Positions 45,363 through 54,347 of a DNA stretch of 64,000 bases are shown one piece after another. The position numbers and the translations under genes are program-made. The notes beneath the pieces are model-generated. The model was not told the DNA's origin. It saw only the letters and a list, made by a program, of their open reading frames with translations, and did no database searches. Source of the stretch: Actinacidiphila epipremni (GTDB lineage Bacteria > Actinomycetota > Actinomycetes > Streptomycetales > Streptomycetaceae); the NCBI RefSeq assembly GCF_012034175.1, contig NZ_JAATEJ010000007.1, positions 124,001 through 188,000 on the forward strand, given 5' to 3'. How positions within the stretch are numbered: the first letter of the stretch is position 1; each line of letters starts with the position of its first letter.

Positions 45363-46681
45363 GCGCCGTGACCGCACTGCAGGACGACTGGTACGACGAG
45401 GCCGACCTCGGGCTGGACCCGGTCGAGCGGGCCATCGCCGACATCGCCGCCGGCCGCCCGGTCGTCGTGGTCGACGACGCGGACCGGGAGAACGAGGGGG
45501 ACCTCGTCGTGGCCGCCGAGAAGATCACCCCGGAGATCGTGGCGTTCATGATGAGCGAGTGCCGCGGGCTGATCTGCGCGCCCATGGAGGCCCCCGACCT
45601 CGACCGGCTGGACCTGCCGCAGATGGTGGACGCCAACACCGAGTCGATGCGCACCGCCTTCACCGTCTCGGTCGACGCGGGCGCCGCGCACGGCGTGACC
45701 ACCGGCATCTCCGCCGCCGACCGCGCCGCCACCATCCGCCTGCTGGCCGAACCGACCGCGCTCGCCGCCGACTTCGTACGCCCCGGGCACGTCTTCCCGC
45801 TGCGCGCCCGCAGCGGCGGGGTGCTGGTGCGGCCCGGCCACACCGAGGCCGGGGTGGACCTCGCCCGGCTCGCGGGGCTGCGGCCGGCCGCCGCGATCGT
45901 GGAGATCGCCCGCGAGGACGGCACCATGGCCCGGCTGCCCGACCTGGTCTCCTTCGCCCGCAAGCACGGCCTGGCCATCATCTCCATCGAGGACCTGATC
46001 GCCTACCGCCGCTCCGCGGAGCCCACCGTGCGCCGCGAGGCCGACACCACCCTGCCCACCGCGTACGGCGACTTCCGCGCGTACGGCTACCGCAGCACCG
46101 CCGACGGCGTCGAGCACATCGCGCTGGTCGCCGGCGACCTCGGCGACGGCACCGACGTCCTGGTCCGGGTGCACTCCGAATGCCTCACCGGCGACGTCTT
46201 CGGCTCGCAGCGCTGCGATTGCGGCCCGCAGTTGCAGGAGGCGCTGCGCCGGATCGCCGAGCGGGGCCGCGGCGTCGTGCTGTACCTGCGCGGCCACGAG
46301 GGCCGCGGCATCGGCCTGCTGTCGAAGCTGCGGGCCTACGAACTCCAGGAGCGGGGCCGCGACACCCTGGACGCCAACCTCGAACTCGGCCTGCCCGCCG
46401 ACGCCCGCGACTACGGCGCCGCCGCGCAGATCCTCACCGACCTCGGGGTGCGCTCGCTGCGGCTGATCACCAACAACCCCGCCAAGACCGGCGCGCTGGT
46501 CCGGCACGGCCTGGACGTGCTGGGACGCGAGCCCATGCCGGTCGGGGCCGGGGAGCACAATCTGCGGTACCTGCGGACCAAGCGCGACCGGATGGGGCAC
46601 GACCTGCCCTGGCTGGAGACCGTGGCCCGCCCCCGCACCGTCGACGCCGGAAACGGCACCGAGCACCGAGGAGAGATGTGA
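45359..46681 (+). CDS. ribBA: bifunctional 3,4-dihydroxy-2-butanone 4-phosphate synthase / GTP cyclohydrolase II
   Basis: This 440-residue enzyme supplies both precursors of the flavin ring. The N-terminal synthase domain has [20 protein letters not shown] and [14 protein letters not shown]. The C-terminal cyclohydrolase has [20 protein letters not shown] with the three zinc-binding cysteines, [19 protein letters not shown] and [20 protein letters not shown] at 45359 overlaps the ribM stop, with AAGGAG 6 bases upstream. The ribH start overlaps its own stop, so translation is coupled along the operon. Confidence 0.97.
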   Translation: MSAVTALQDDWYDEADLGLDPVERAIADIAAGRPVVVVDDADRENEGDLVVAAEKITPEIVAFMMSECRGLICAPMEAPDLDRLDLPQMVDANTESMRTAFTVSVDAGAAHGVTTGISAADRAATIRLLAEPTALAADFVRPGHVFPLRARSGGVLVRPGHTEAGVDLARLAGLRPAAAIVEIAREDGTMARLPDLVSFARKHGLAIISIEDLIAYRRSAEPTVRREADTTLPTAYGDFRAYGYRSTADGVEHIALVAGDLGDGTDVLVRVHSECLTGDVFGSQRCDCGPQLQEALRRIAERGRGVVLYLRGHEGRGIGLLSKLRAYELQERGRDTLDANLELGLPADARDYGAAAQILTDLGVRSLRLITNNPAKTGALVRHGLDVLGREPMPVGAGEHNLRYLRTKRDRMGHDLPWLETVARPRTVDAGNGTEHRGEM

Positions 46682-47163
46682 GCGGCAAGGGCGCCCCCGA
46701 GCTGACCGTCAAGAACTGCGGCGACCTGCGGGTGGCGGTGATCGCGGCCCAGTGGCACCAGCAGGTGATGGACGGCCTGGTGGACGGCGCGATCCGCGCC
46801 CTGCACGACCTCGGCATCGAGGAGCCGACCCTCCTGCGGGTCCCCGGCAGCTTCGAACTGCCGGTCGTCGCCAAGGCGATGGCCGGCCGCGGCTACGACG
46901 CGGTGGTCGCGCTCGGGGTCATCATCCGCGGCGGCACCCCGCACTTCGAGTACGTCTCGCAGGGCGTCACCGCCGGGCTCACCCAGGTCAGCGTGGACAC
47001 CGGGGTGCCGGTCGGCTTCGGCGTGCTCACCTGCGACACCGAGGAGCAGGCGCTGGACCGCGCCGGACTGCCCGGGTCGAACGAGGACAAGGGCCATGAG
47101 GCGGTCACCGCCGCGGTCGCCACCGCCACCGTCATCCGTTCACTATCCGAGCCGTGGCGGTGA
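46678..47163 (+). CDS. ribH: 6,7-dimethyl-8-ribityllumazine synthase
   Basis: This 161-residue enzyme condenses the pyrimidine and butanone phosphate to lumazine, the penultimate step. Family motifs are [60 protein letters not shown] (catalytic His) and [18 protein letters not shown]. The start is GTG at 46678, whose last two bases form the ribBA stop. It ends the riboflavin operon; hisE follows after 34 bases and may be read through. Confidence 0.97.
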   Translation: MSGKGAPELTVKNCGDLRVAVIAAQWHQQVMDGLVDGAIRALHDLGIEEPTLLRVPGSFELPVVAKAMAGRGYDAVVALGVIIRGGTPHFEYVSQGVTAGLTQVSVDTGVPVGFGVLTCDTEEQALDRAGLPGSNEDKGHEAVTAAVATATVIRSLSEPWR

Positions 47164-47197
47164 GCCCGGGGCGGTTCCCCGTAGGCTAGGGACCACC

Positions 47198-47470
47198 ATG
47201 GCCAACAAGACATTCGAGCAGCTCTTCTCCGAGTTGCAGCACAAGGCCGCCACCGGCGACCCCGGCACGTCCCGCACCGCAGAACTGGTCGGCAAGGGCG
47301 TGCACGCGATCGGCAAGAAGGTGGTCGAGGAGGCCGCCGAGGTGTGGATGGCCGCCGAGTACGAGGGCGCCGCCGCCACCGCCGAGGAGATCTCCCAACT
47401 GCTCTACCACGTCCAGGTGATGATGGTCGCCCGCGGCATCTCGCTGGACGACGTCTACGCCCATCTGTGA
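47198..47470 (+). CDS. hisE: phosphoribosyl-ATP pyrophosphatase
   Basis: This 90-residue MazG-like pyrophosphatase does the second step of histidine synthesis. The protein starts [14 protein letters not shown] and carries the acidic metal-binding block [19 protein letters not shown] and [19 protein letters not shown]. The length is normal for a stand-alone HisE. ATG at 47198 is chosen; the open frame upstream overlaps ribH. hisG follows after 146 bases that include tandem repeats. Confidence 0.96.
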   Translation: MANKTFEQLFSELQHKAATGDPGTSRTAELVGKGVHAIGKKVVEEAAEVWMAAEYEGAAATAEEISQLLYHVQVMMVARGISLDDVYAHL

Positions 47471-47551
47471 GCCGTGCGGCCCGCGCGCCCCGCAAGGGGC
47501 ACGGGCCGTACGGCCACGCCCGCTTCCGTGGCACCCCCTGGCACCAGCTCC

Positions 47552-47595
47552 CGCACGCATCCCGCACGCATCCCGTACGTATCTTGTACGCATCC
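47552..47595 (+). repeat. four 11-bp tandem repeats upstream of hisG
   Basis: Units of 11 bases begin at 47552, 47563, 47574 and 47585. The first two are identical (CGCACGCATCC) and the next are variants (CGTACGTATCT, TGTACGCATCC). A fifth partial unit, CACACG, runs into the GAAGGAA ribosome-binding site of hisG. The period of 11 bases is close to one helical turn. A role in hisG expression is possible but unproven. Confidence 0.7.
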
Positions 47596-47616
47596 CACAC
47601 GAAGGAACCCCACCCC

Positions 47617-48465
47617 ATGTTGCGCATCGCCGTCCCGAACAAGGGCTCACTGTCCGGACCCGCGGCGGCCATGCTCCATGAGGCCGGCTACCGGCAGCGC
47701 AAGGAGTCCAAGGAGCTGGTGCTCTTCGACAGCGCCAACGACGTGGAGTTCTTCTACCTGCGCCCGCGCGACATCGCCATCTACGTCGCCTCCGGCCGGC
47801 TCGACATCGGCATCACCGGGCGCGACCTGCTGCTGGACTCCGGCGCCAGCGCCGAGGAGATCCTCCAGCTCGGCTTCGCCCGCTCCACCTTCCGCTACGC
47901 CGCCCGCCCCGGCACCGCGAGCAGCGTCGCCGACCTCGGCGGGATGACGGTCGCCACCTCCTACGAGGGCGTCGTCGAGAAGCACCTGGCCGACAACGGC
48001 GTGGCCGCCACCGTCGTGCACCTCGACGGCGCCGTCGAGACCGCGATCCAGCTCGGCGTCGCCCAGGTCATCGCCGACGTCGTGGAGACCGGCACCTCGC
48101 TGCGCAACGCCGGCCTGGAGGCCTTCGGCGAGCCCATCATGGCCTCCGAGGCCGTCGTCGTCCGCCCGGTCGGCGCGCCCGCCGACGACCCCAAGGTGCA
48201 GAAGTTCCTGCGCCGCCTGCAGGGCGTCCTGGTCGCCCGGCGCTACGTGATGATGGACTACGACATCCGCGCCGAGCACGTCGAGCGGGCCGTCGCCCTC
48301 ACCCCCGGCCTGGAGTCGCCGACTGTCTCCCCGCTGCACCACGAGGGCTGGGTCGCGGTCCGCGCCATGGTCCCCACCGACGACGCACAGCGGATCATGG
48401 ACGAGCTGTACGACCTGGGCGCCCGCGCTATCCTCACCACCGGCATCCACGCCGCCCGGCTGTGA
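47617..48465 (+). CDS. hisG: ATP phosphoribosyltransferase, long form
   Basis: This 282-residue enzyme catalyses the first committed step of histidine synthesis (ATP plus PRPP). LRIAVPNKGSLSGPAAAML, RPRDIAIYVASGRLDIGITG and the PRPP loop GAVETAIQLGVAQVIADVVETGTS are clear. The C-terminal 75-residue ACT-like domain (LESPTVSPLHHEGWVAVRAM) is the regulatory part of the long form, normally inhibited by histidine. ATG at 47617 follows GAAGGAA. The next gene overlaps the stop codon by 4 bases. Confidence 0.97.
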   Translation: MLRIAVPNKGSLSGPAAAMLHEAGYRQRKESKELVLFDSANDVEFFYLRPRDIAIYVASGRLDIGITGRDLLLDSGASAEEILQLGFARSTFRYAARPGTASSVADLGGMTVATSYEGVVEKHLADNGVAATVVHLDGAVETAIQLGVAQVIADVVETGTSLRNAGLEAFGEPIMASEAVVVRPVGAPADDPKVQKFLRRLQGVLVARRYVMMDYDIRAEHVERAVALTPGLESPTVSPLHHEGWVAVRAMVPTDDAQRIMDELYDLGARAILTTGIHAARL

Positions 48466-48998
48466 ACGCCACCGGCGGCGAGCGCGCCGACCGGGACCGG
48501 GCCCGCGCCGAGGCAGCCGCCCGGCTGCCGGTCACCTTCCGGCCGCTGCTCACCCGTGTGGTACTGCTCACGGTCGGCATACTGCTGCTCGGCACGTTCC
48601 TGGTCCTCGCGGTGCTGATGCCCGAGGAGGGCGCCTCCCCGTGGAGCACCGGCGACCGGGTGGGGGTGGCCGTCCTCGGCGTGCTCGCCCTGGCCGTACT
48701 GGTGCTGCTCAGCCGCCCCAAGGCCGTCGCCGACCGCGGCGGCCTCACGGTGGTCAACGTCGTCGTCCGGCGGCGGCTGGCCTGGGCCGAAGTGCTCGGC
48801 GTCCGGCTGCGGCCCGGCGACGCCTGGGTCCACCTGGACCTCGCCGACGGCACCACGCTGGCCGTCATGGGCATCCAGCCCGGCATCGCCCGCCGGCAGG
48901 CCCTGCACGACGCCCGGCTGCTGCGCGAGCTGGTGACCGCCCTCGGCGAGGCGCCCGAGCGCCCCGGGCGGGGCGGTGACCAGGCCGGCCCCGGCTGA
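48462..48998 (+). CDS. PH-domain membrane protein
   Basis: This is a 178-residue protein with a basic N-terminus, then two transmembrane helices (LLTRVVLLTVGILLLGTFLV and RVGVAVLGVLALAVLVLL). The C-terminal bacterial PH-like domain of about 80 residues has ADRGGLTVVNVVVRRRLAWA and VLGVRLRPGDAWVHLDLADG. GTG at 48462 overlaps the hisG stop. A protein of this type follows hisG in streptomycetes generally. The domain probably binds lipids or proteins at the inner membrane face; no function is established. Confidence 0.85.
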   Translation: MNATGGERADRDRARAEAAARLPVTFRPLLTRVVLLTVGILLLGTFLVLAVLMPEEGASPWSTGDRVGVAVLGVLALAVLVLLSRPKAVADRGGLTVVNVVVRRRLAWAEVLGVRLRPGDAWVHLDLADGTTLAVMGIQPGIARRQALHDARLLRELVTALGEAPERPGRGGDQAGPG

Positions 48999-49026
48999 CC
49001 GCCCGCCCGGCCCGTACGCCACCGTC

Positions 49027-49059
49027 GCGGCCCGCCGTCCTTCGCGGTCGGCGGGCCGC
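49027..49059 (+). terminator. hairpin after the PH-domain gene
   Basis: GCGGCCCGCCG at 49027-49037 pairs perfectly with CGGCGGGCCGC at 49049-49059 around an 11-base loop. It lies 29 bases past the stop codon and before a new transcription unit. It is a likely terminator of the hisE-hisG unit, without a T-run. Confidence 0.65.
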
Positions 49060-49206
49060 CTACTACTCTGGATCCGGGGCCTGCCCGCGCGGCACGCCCG
49101 CAGACCCGACCGCCCGACCGAGGAGTGACACCCACACCCCGATGGACGCACCGTCCGGTAGTACCAGCGCCGCCCCTTCCTCCGGAGAACCGGGAGCGGC
49201 GGCCTC

Positions 49207-50589
49207 ATGAGCACGTCCCTGCTGCTGCTCGCAGCCGCATCCGTCCTGGTGATCGCCAACGGCTTCTTCGTCGCCGCCGAGTTCGGCCTGGTGACGGTGG
49301 AGCGCCCGGCCGCCGAGCGCGCCGCGGCCGAGGGCGACCGCCGCGCCGCCGGCGTGGTGGCCGCGCTGCGCAAGCTCTCCTTCCAGCTGTCCGGCACCCA
49401 GCTCGGCATCACCATCACCTCGCTGGTGGTCGGCATGCTCGCCGAGCCCGCGCTCGCCGACCTGCTGACCGGCCCGATCCGCGGCGCCGGCATACCGGGC
49501 GGCGCCGCCCCCGGTATCGCCGTCGTGGCCGGCATGATGGCCGCGTCCGCGGTGCAGATGGTCATCGGCGAGCTCGTCCCGAAGAACTGGGCGGTCTCCC
49601 GGCCGCTCGCCGTCGCCCGGATGGTCGCCGGACCGCAGCGCGCGTTCTCCCGCGCCTTCCGGCCGGTGATCGAACTGCTCAACGGCGCCGCCAACCGCCT
49701 GGTGCGGATGCTCGGCGTGGAGCCCGCCGACGAGCTGGCCTCCGCCCGCACCCCCACCGAGCTGGTCTCGCTCGCCCGGCACTCCGCACGCGCCGGCGCC
49801 CTGGAGCAGGACACCGCCGACCTGTTCGTGCGCACCCTGTCGCTCGCCGACCTCACCGCGGAGAACGTCATGACCCCGCGGGTGCGGGTCAGCGCCCTGG
49901 AGGACACCGCGACCGCCGCGGACGTCCTCAACCTCACCCGGGCCACCGGCCTGTCCCGCTTCCCGGTCTACCGCGACCGGCTGGACGACATCGTCGGCAT
50001 GGTCCACCTCAAGGACGCCCTCGCCGTCCCCGCCGAGCGGCGCGACCGCACCGCGGTCGCCCGGATCGCCGTCGTCCCGCTGCTCGTCCCCGAGACGCTG
50101 GCCGCCCAGCCGCTGCTGGAGCTGCTGCGCAGCCAGCAGCCGATCGCCGTCGTCGTCGACGAGTACGGCGGCACCGCCGGGGTCGTCACGCTGGAGGACA
50201 TCGTCGAGGAGCTGGTCGGCGAGGTCCGCGACGAGCACGACGCCATCGACCTGCCCGAACTCGCCCAGGTGCCCGCCGAGGACGGCAACCCCGCGTGGGA
50301 CGCCGACGGCGGCTGCCGGGTCGACGAGCTGGCCCGGATAGGGCTGGAGGCGCCCGAGGGCCCGTACGAGACCGTCGCGGGCCTGGTCGCCGACCTGCTC
50401 GGGCGGATCCCCGAGGTCGGCGACACCGCCGAGCTGCCCGGCTGGCGGCTGCGGGTCGCCGAGGTCGGGCACCACCGCGCCGAGCGGGTCAGGATCGTCC
50501 GCACCGCCCCGGCCGGCGGCGGCGACGCCACCGGCGGCGGCAGCGGCGGCACGGACGCCGCCGGCGGGACGCGGGAGGGCGGCCGATGA
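49207..50589 (+). CDS. CNNM/HlyC-family membrane protein with CBS pair (first of two)
   Basis: This is a 460-residue protein. The N-terminal CNNM membrane domain (three to four helices) includes ASVLVIANGFFVAAEFGLVT, TQLGITITSLVVGML and MVIGELVPKNWAVSRPLA. A CBS pair follows (VMTPRVRVSALEDTATAADV, FPVYRDRLDDIVGMVHLKDA, VVVDEYGGTAGVVTLEDIVE), then a C-terminal CorC/HlyC domain with the GPYETVAGLVADLLGRIP motif. Such proteins are linked to magnesium or other divalent-cation export. ATG at 49207. It overlaps the second copy by 4 bases. Confidence 0.93.
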   Translation: MSTSLLLLAAASVLVIANGFFVAAEFGLVTVERPAAERAAAEGDRRAAGVVAALRKLSFQLSGTQLGITITSLVVGMLAEPALADLLTGPIRGAGIPGGAAPGIAVVAGMMAASAVQMVIGELVPKNWAVSRPLAVARMVAGPQRAFSRAFRPVIELLNGAANRLVRMLGVEPADELASARTPTELVSLARHSARAGALEQDTADLFVRTLSLADLTAENVMTPRVRVSALEDTATAADVLNLTRATGLSRFPVYRDRLDDIVGMVHLKDALAVPAERRDRTAVARIAVVPLLVPETLAAQPLLELLRSQQPIAVVVDEYGGTAGVVTLEDIVEELVGEVRDEHDAIDLPELAQVPAEDGNPAWDADGGCRVDELARIGLEAPEGPYETVAGLVADLLGRIPEVGDTAELPGWRLRVAEVGHHRAERVRIVRTAPAGGGDATGGGSGGTDAAGGTREGGR

Positions 50590-51698
50590 GCGCGCTCATG
50601 CTGCTGGTCGCGCTGCTGCTGGTGCTCGGCAACGGCTTCTTCGTCGGCGCCGAGTTCGCCCTGGTCTCGGTGCGCCGCAGCCAGATCGAACCGCTCGCCG
50701 CCACCCAGCGGGCCGCCCGTACCGTGCTGTACGGCCTGGAGCACCTGCCGCAGATGATGGCCGCCGCGCAGTTCGGCGTGACCGTCTGCTCGCTGACCCT
50801 CGGCGCGGTCGCCGAGCCGACCGTGGCGCACCTGCTGGAGCCGGTGTTCACCGCGGTGCACGTGCCCGAGGACCTGGTGCACCCGATCGGGTACGTGCTG
50901 GCGCTGGCGCTGGTGGTCTTCCTGCACCTGGTGATCGGCGAGCTGGTGCCGAAGAACCTGGCCATGGCCGACCCGGAGCGGACCGCGCTGCGGCTCAGCC
51001 CCGGCCTGGTCGGCTTCGCCCGGATCTGCCGGCCGGTCATCGTGGTGCTCGGCACCGGCGCCCGGCTGATCCTGCGGGCCTTCCGCGTCGAGCCCAAGGA
51101 CGAGGTCGACGCGGTCTTCACCAGCGCCGAGCTGACCGTGCTCGTCGAGGACGCCCGGCGGGCCGGGCTGCTGGACTCCGACGAGCAGGAGCGCCTTGAG
51201 GACGCCCTGGAGCTGGGCACCCGCCCGGTCACCGAGGTGCTGCTCACCCCGGACCAGCTCATCACGCTCGGCCCGTCCGTGACCGCCCGGCAGGTCGAGG
51301 AGCTGACGGTACGCACCGGCTACTCGCGCTTCCCGGTCGCCGCCGACTCCGACGCCGGGCCCGGGTTCCTGGGCTATCTGCACGTCAAGGACGTGCTGGA
51401 CCTGGAGGACCAGGACCGCCCGGTGCCGCGCCGGCTGTGGCGGCCGATCATCACCCTGCGGGCCGACCTGCCGCTGGACGACGCGCTGACCTCCATGCGG
51501 CGGGCCGCCTCGCACCTCGCGGCGGTCGCCGACGGCGGCGGGCGGGTGCTGGGGCTGGTCGCGCTGGAGGACGTGCTGGAGATGCTGGTCGGCGAGGTCA
51601 CCGACCCCTCCCACCGCTCCCACCGCACCGAGCCCGGCGAGCTGGTCCGCGCCGCCGTCGCCGCCGACCGGCACCGGCCGCTGACACCCGGCCGCTGA
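50586..51698 (+). CDS. CNNM/HlyC-family membrane protein with CBS pair (second of two)
   Basis: This 370-residue paralogue of the preceding gene shares LVLGNGFFVGAEFALVSVRR, AQFGVTVCSLTLGAVAEPT and HLVIGELVPKNLAMADPERT. It then has a CBS pair (TEVLLTPDQLITLGPSVT, YSRFPVAADSDAGPGFLGYL, VLGLVALEDVLEMLVGEV). It lacks the C-terminal CorC/HlyC domain present in the first copy, so the pair may form a heteromer with one regulatory tail. ATG at 50586 overlaps the upstream stop, giving strict translational coupling. Confidence 0.93.
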   Translation: MSALMLLVALLLVLGNGFFVGAEFALVSVRRSQIEPLAATQRAARTVLYGLEHLPQMMAAAQFGVTVCSLTLGAVAEPTVAHLLEPVFTAVHVPEDLVHPIGYVLALALVVFLHLVIGELVPKNLAMADPERTALRLSPGLVGFARICRPVIVVLGTGARLILRAFRVEPKDEVDAVFTSAELTVLVEDARRAGLLDSDEQERLEDALELGTRPVTEVLLTPDQLITLGPSVTARQVEELTVRTGYSRFPVAADSDAGPGFLGYLHVKDVLDLEDQDRPVPRRLWRPIITLRADLPLDDALTSMRRAASHLAAVADGGGRVLGLVALEDVLEMLVGEVTDPSHRSHRTEPGELVRAAVAADRHRPLTPGR

Positions 51699-51722
51699 GC
51701 CGTCCCCGCCGCCCGGCCCGGG

Positions 51723-53636
51723 CTACTCCACCGGGTCGGGCGGCGGGACGCCAGGGCCGCGGCCCGACAGCACCTCGCCGTACGCCTGCATCAGGTCCGG
51801 CAGCCGCAGCGTCGCCAGCTCCTCGCGGGTGGGCGTCGCCCGGTACTCCGACAGCCGCAGATCCCGGTAGGCGCAGCTCTTCTCGTACAGGGTGCGCAGC
51901 AGCCGGCCGTTGCCCAGCTCGTCGATCCAGCCCTGCTCGACGACATGCGTGCTGATCGCCCGCAGCTCCTCCAGCGCCTCGTCGTCCCAGTGGTCGCCGT
52001 TCTCCGCGGCCAGCACCTGGCCGATCCGGGTCAGCTCGGCGGGGCGGTAGCTGGGGAAGTCCACCCGGGTGGTGAAGCGCGAGCCCAGGCCGGGGTTGGC
52101 GGCCAGCAGTCGGTCCATGCCCTCGGGGTAGCCGGCGAGGATCACCACCAGCCGGTCGCGGTTGTCCTCGGCCCGCTTGAGCAGCACCTGGAGGGCCTCG
52201 TCGCCGTACGCGTCGCCCTTGCTGTAGCCGGAGTTGGACAGCGCGTACGCCTCGTCGACGAACAGCACCCCGCCGAGCGCGGAGTCGATCAGCTCATTGG
52301 CCTTCACCGCGGTCTGGCCCAGGAACTCGCCGACCAGGTCCGAGCGCTGGGCCTCCACCAGGTGGTCGCCGCCCAGCAGGCCGAGGGCGTAGAAGACCCG
52401 GCCGAGTATCCGGGCCACCGTGGTCTTGCCGGTGCCGGACGGGCCGGAGAAGACGAAGTGCCGTTTGGGCGGCTGCACCGGCAGGCCCTGCCCGGCGCGC
52501 AGCCGGGCCATCCGCAGCTGCGCCGACAGCGCCTTGACCTGGCGCTTGACCGGCTCCAGGCCCACCATCCGGTCCAGCTCGGCGAGCGCCTGGGCCAGCA
52601 GCGCCGGGTCGGAGCCGCCGAGCGGCAGGGTCTGCGCGGGGGCGGCTGCCGCGGCGGTGGCGGCCAGCGGGGCGGCGGCCCGGTCGCGTATGTCGTCCTC
52701 CAGCGGGCCGGGCGGGGCCAGCAGCGCCTCGTCCGGGTCGGGGCCGCCGGGCGGGCGGCCGTCGCCGGGGTCGGCGTAGAGCGCGGCGTCCAGGTCGGCG
52801 GCGCCCTCGGGCACGGCCTGGCCGCCGGCCAGCGACACCGCGGTGGCCAGGCCCGCGCCCTCGTCGAGGCCGTCGTCGGTCTCGTGTATGGCGGCCAGCC
52901 GCGCGGCGGTGTCCATGAACGCCGGGTCCACCCGGTGCACCGCCCGGTAGAGCGGTACGGCGGCGGCGGTGCGGCCGGTGCCCTCGTAGGCCCGGGCGAG
53001 CCAGTAGCGCAGCTCCTTGCGCTGCGGCTGCTCGCTGCGGCAGCGCATGAGCGCCGCGGCCAGCAGCGGCTCGGCCTGCCCGCACATCTCCAGCCGCACC
53101 CGGGCCATCCCGCCGAACAGGCCCGCCTCGATGCCCAGCAGCGGGTCGCCGAGCAGCGGCTCGGTGTGCCGGACCAGGTGCTCCCAGTCCTTGACGAGGT
53201 AGGCGCGGCAGGCGTGCAGGAAGCGCACCTGCGGGTCGGTGTCGACCGGCGGGCAGTCGGCGAGCGCCCGGTCCAGCTCGGCGACATGGCGGCCGTCCAG
53301 CCAGTGCGAGGCGTGCGCGAGCAGCAGGTCGCGGCCGGTCTCCAGCACCGGCTGCACCCACCAGCCCAGCCAGTACCAGGAGTTCAGGGTGCGGCGGTGC
53401 GCGGCGCGCTGCTCGCCGAAGCGGTCGCGGTGCCGGTACATCTGGAGCAGCGCCGTCGCGGTGTCGGCGCGCAGCGCGTGCAGCCCGAGCCAGGCGTCGG
53501 CCATCCCGGGGTCCAGCCGGACGGCCGTGCGGAACTCCTCCTCGGCCTGCACGTACGCCCCCACGGTGTACGCGTCGATGCCGCGCAGCCACGCGAGATC
53601 GGCAGGGGTGCCCGCGCGGTCGGTGCCGAAGTCCAT
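51723..53636 (-). CDS. TPR-AAA+ ATPase, EccA/CbbX type
   Basis: This is a 637-residue protein. The N-terminal 300 residues are TPR-like (GAYVQAEEEFRTAVRLDPGM, ELRYWLARAYEGTGRTAAAV). The C-terminal AAA+ domain has LDRMVGLEPVKRQVKALSAQ, Walker A SGPSGTGKTTVA, Walker B GGVLFVDEAYALSN and sensor VVILAGYPEGMDRLLAANPG. The layout matches EccA of type VII secretion and the CbbX/SpoVK group. No other type VII genes are adjacent, so the client is unknown. ATG at 53636 is preceded by GGTGGGGA; the frame is open to 53747. It stops 25 bases from the CNNM pair, convergently. Confidence 0.9.
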   Translation of the reverse strand: MDFGTDRAGTPADLAWLRGIDAYTVGAYVQAEEEFRTAVRLDPGMADAWLGLHALRADTATALLQMYRHRDRFGEQRAAHRRTLNSWYWLGWWVQPVLETGRDLLLAHASHWLDGRHVAELDRALADCPPVDTDPQVRFLHACRAYLVKDWEHLVRHTEPLLGDPLLGIEAGLFGGMARVRLEMCGQAEPLLAAALMRCRSEQPQRKELRYWLARAYEGTGRTAAAVPLYRAVHRVDPAFMDTAARLAAIHETDDGLDEGAGLATAVSLAGGQAVPEGAADLDAALYADPGDGRPPGGPDPDEALLAPPGPLEDDIRDRAAAPLAATAAAAAPAQTLPLGGSDPALLAQALAELDRMVGLEPVKRQVKALSAQLRMARLRAGQGLPVQPPKRHFVFSGPSGTGKTTVARILGRVFYALGLLGGDHLVEAQRSDLVGEFLGQTAVKANELIDSALGGVLFVDEAYALSNSGYSKGDAYGDEALQVLLKRAEDNRDRLVVILAGYPEGMDRLLAANPGLGSRFTTRVDFPSYRPAELTRIGQVLAAENGDHWDDEALEELRAISTHVVEQGWIDELGNGRLLRTLYEKSCAYRDLRLSEYRATPTREELATLRLPDLMQAYGEVLSGRGPGVPPPDPVE

Positions 53637-54247
53637 GTGGTCCCCACCCTCGTCCCCCGTGCCCCTCGCCGACACCTCCCGTCGCCAACCGGTAGGCGGC
53701 ATACGGGAGTTGAAGCAGGTGGTGACACCCCACGACACCACCGGCAACCCTTTGGCATCGTACCCGCGAAGCGTTCACCGCCGTAGAGCGCGTAGCCTCT
53801 GCGAGGTTGCTCGCCGGGGGGCCGAGGCGCGCCCGCCCCCGGGCGCCCCCGCCCCGGGGCGCACCGTCGGCCTCGCGCCGTCGCGCGGCGGTCGCGCGGG
53901 GACCCGTCCGCCGCTGGCCTCTGCGCTGTCGCGCGGGTTCATCCGCCGGGGCTGCGCCCCGGGCGCCCGCTCGGACGCCGCGCCTTTGTGGGCCGGGGCT
54001 GCGCCCCGGGCGCCGGCCGGGGTTTGTCACCGGGCTGCGGGCTGGGGGTGCGTCTTCGCGGGGTGGCTGCCCGTGCATTCGGCGCCCGCCGCTGTGCTTT
54101 CGCGCGGTGGCCACCCGCGGGTCTGTGTGCCGGGGTTGCGCCCCCGGCGTCCGTGCGGGCGCCGTGCCTTGGAGTGCGCCTTCGGGCGCAGGTGCGGGCG
54201 CCGCGCCCGTCGGGGGCGCCTCAGGGCGCAGGTGGGGGGATGCAGGA
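53637..54247. other. non-coding GC-rich region with palindromic units
   Basis: No gene is supported. From about 53800 to 54240 the sequence is a series of related GC-rich palindromes: CCGGGGCTGCGCCCCGGGCG occurs twice (near 53955 and 53992) and CCGGGGTTGCGCCCCCGGCG once (near 54130), with (G)CGGTGGCCACCCGCGG-like spacers. These differ from the GCAGTTCCCCGCGCCCCT units elsewhere in the window. The first 120 bases contain the promoter area of the AAA+ gene. Confidence 0.5.
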
Positions 54248-54315
54248 CGGAGCCCCCGGTCACGGGGGAACAACCGGGGGCTCCGTGCTACGGAAGCGGT
54301 CTTCCGGGACCGCTT
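54248..54315 (-). terminator. double hairpin after the uridine-kinase-like gene
   Basis: CGGAGCCCCCGGT at 54248-54260 pairs perfectly (13 bases) with 54273-54285 around a 12-base loop. AAGCGGTC at 54294-54301 pairs with GACCGCTT at 54308-54315 around TTCCGG. They lie 33-100 bases downstream of the reverse-strand gene that stops at 54348, making a tandem terminator. The following DNA (GGTTGAAAACGTAATTGC) is AT-rich, giving T-rich RNA before the hairpins on the reverse strand. Confidence 0.7.
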
Positions 54316-54347
54316 GGTTGAAAACGTAATTGCTCTCCGCCAAGGGG

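Noticed and set aside
47552-47595. CRISPR-like array
   Set aside because: The 11-base units are contiguous with no spacers and there are no cas genes; it is a simple tandem repeat.
53800-54240. Insertion sequence or transposon end
   Set aside because: Inverted repeats are present but there is no transposase frame and no target-site duplication; they are reiterated GC-rich palindromes.
54248-54345. tRNA gene
   Set aside because: The stem-rich sequence lacks the GGTTCGA T-arm motif, an anticodon arm and a CCA-side acceptor pairing; it fits tandem terminator hairpins.
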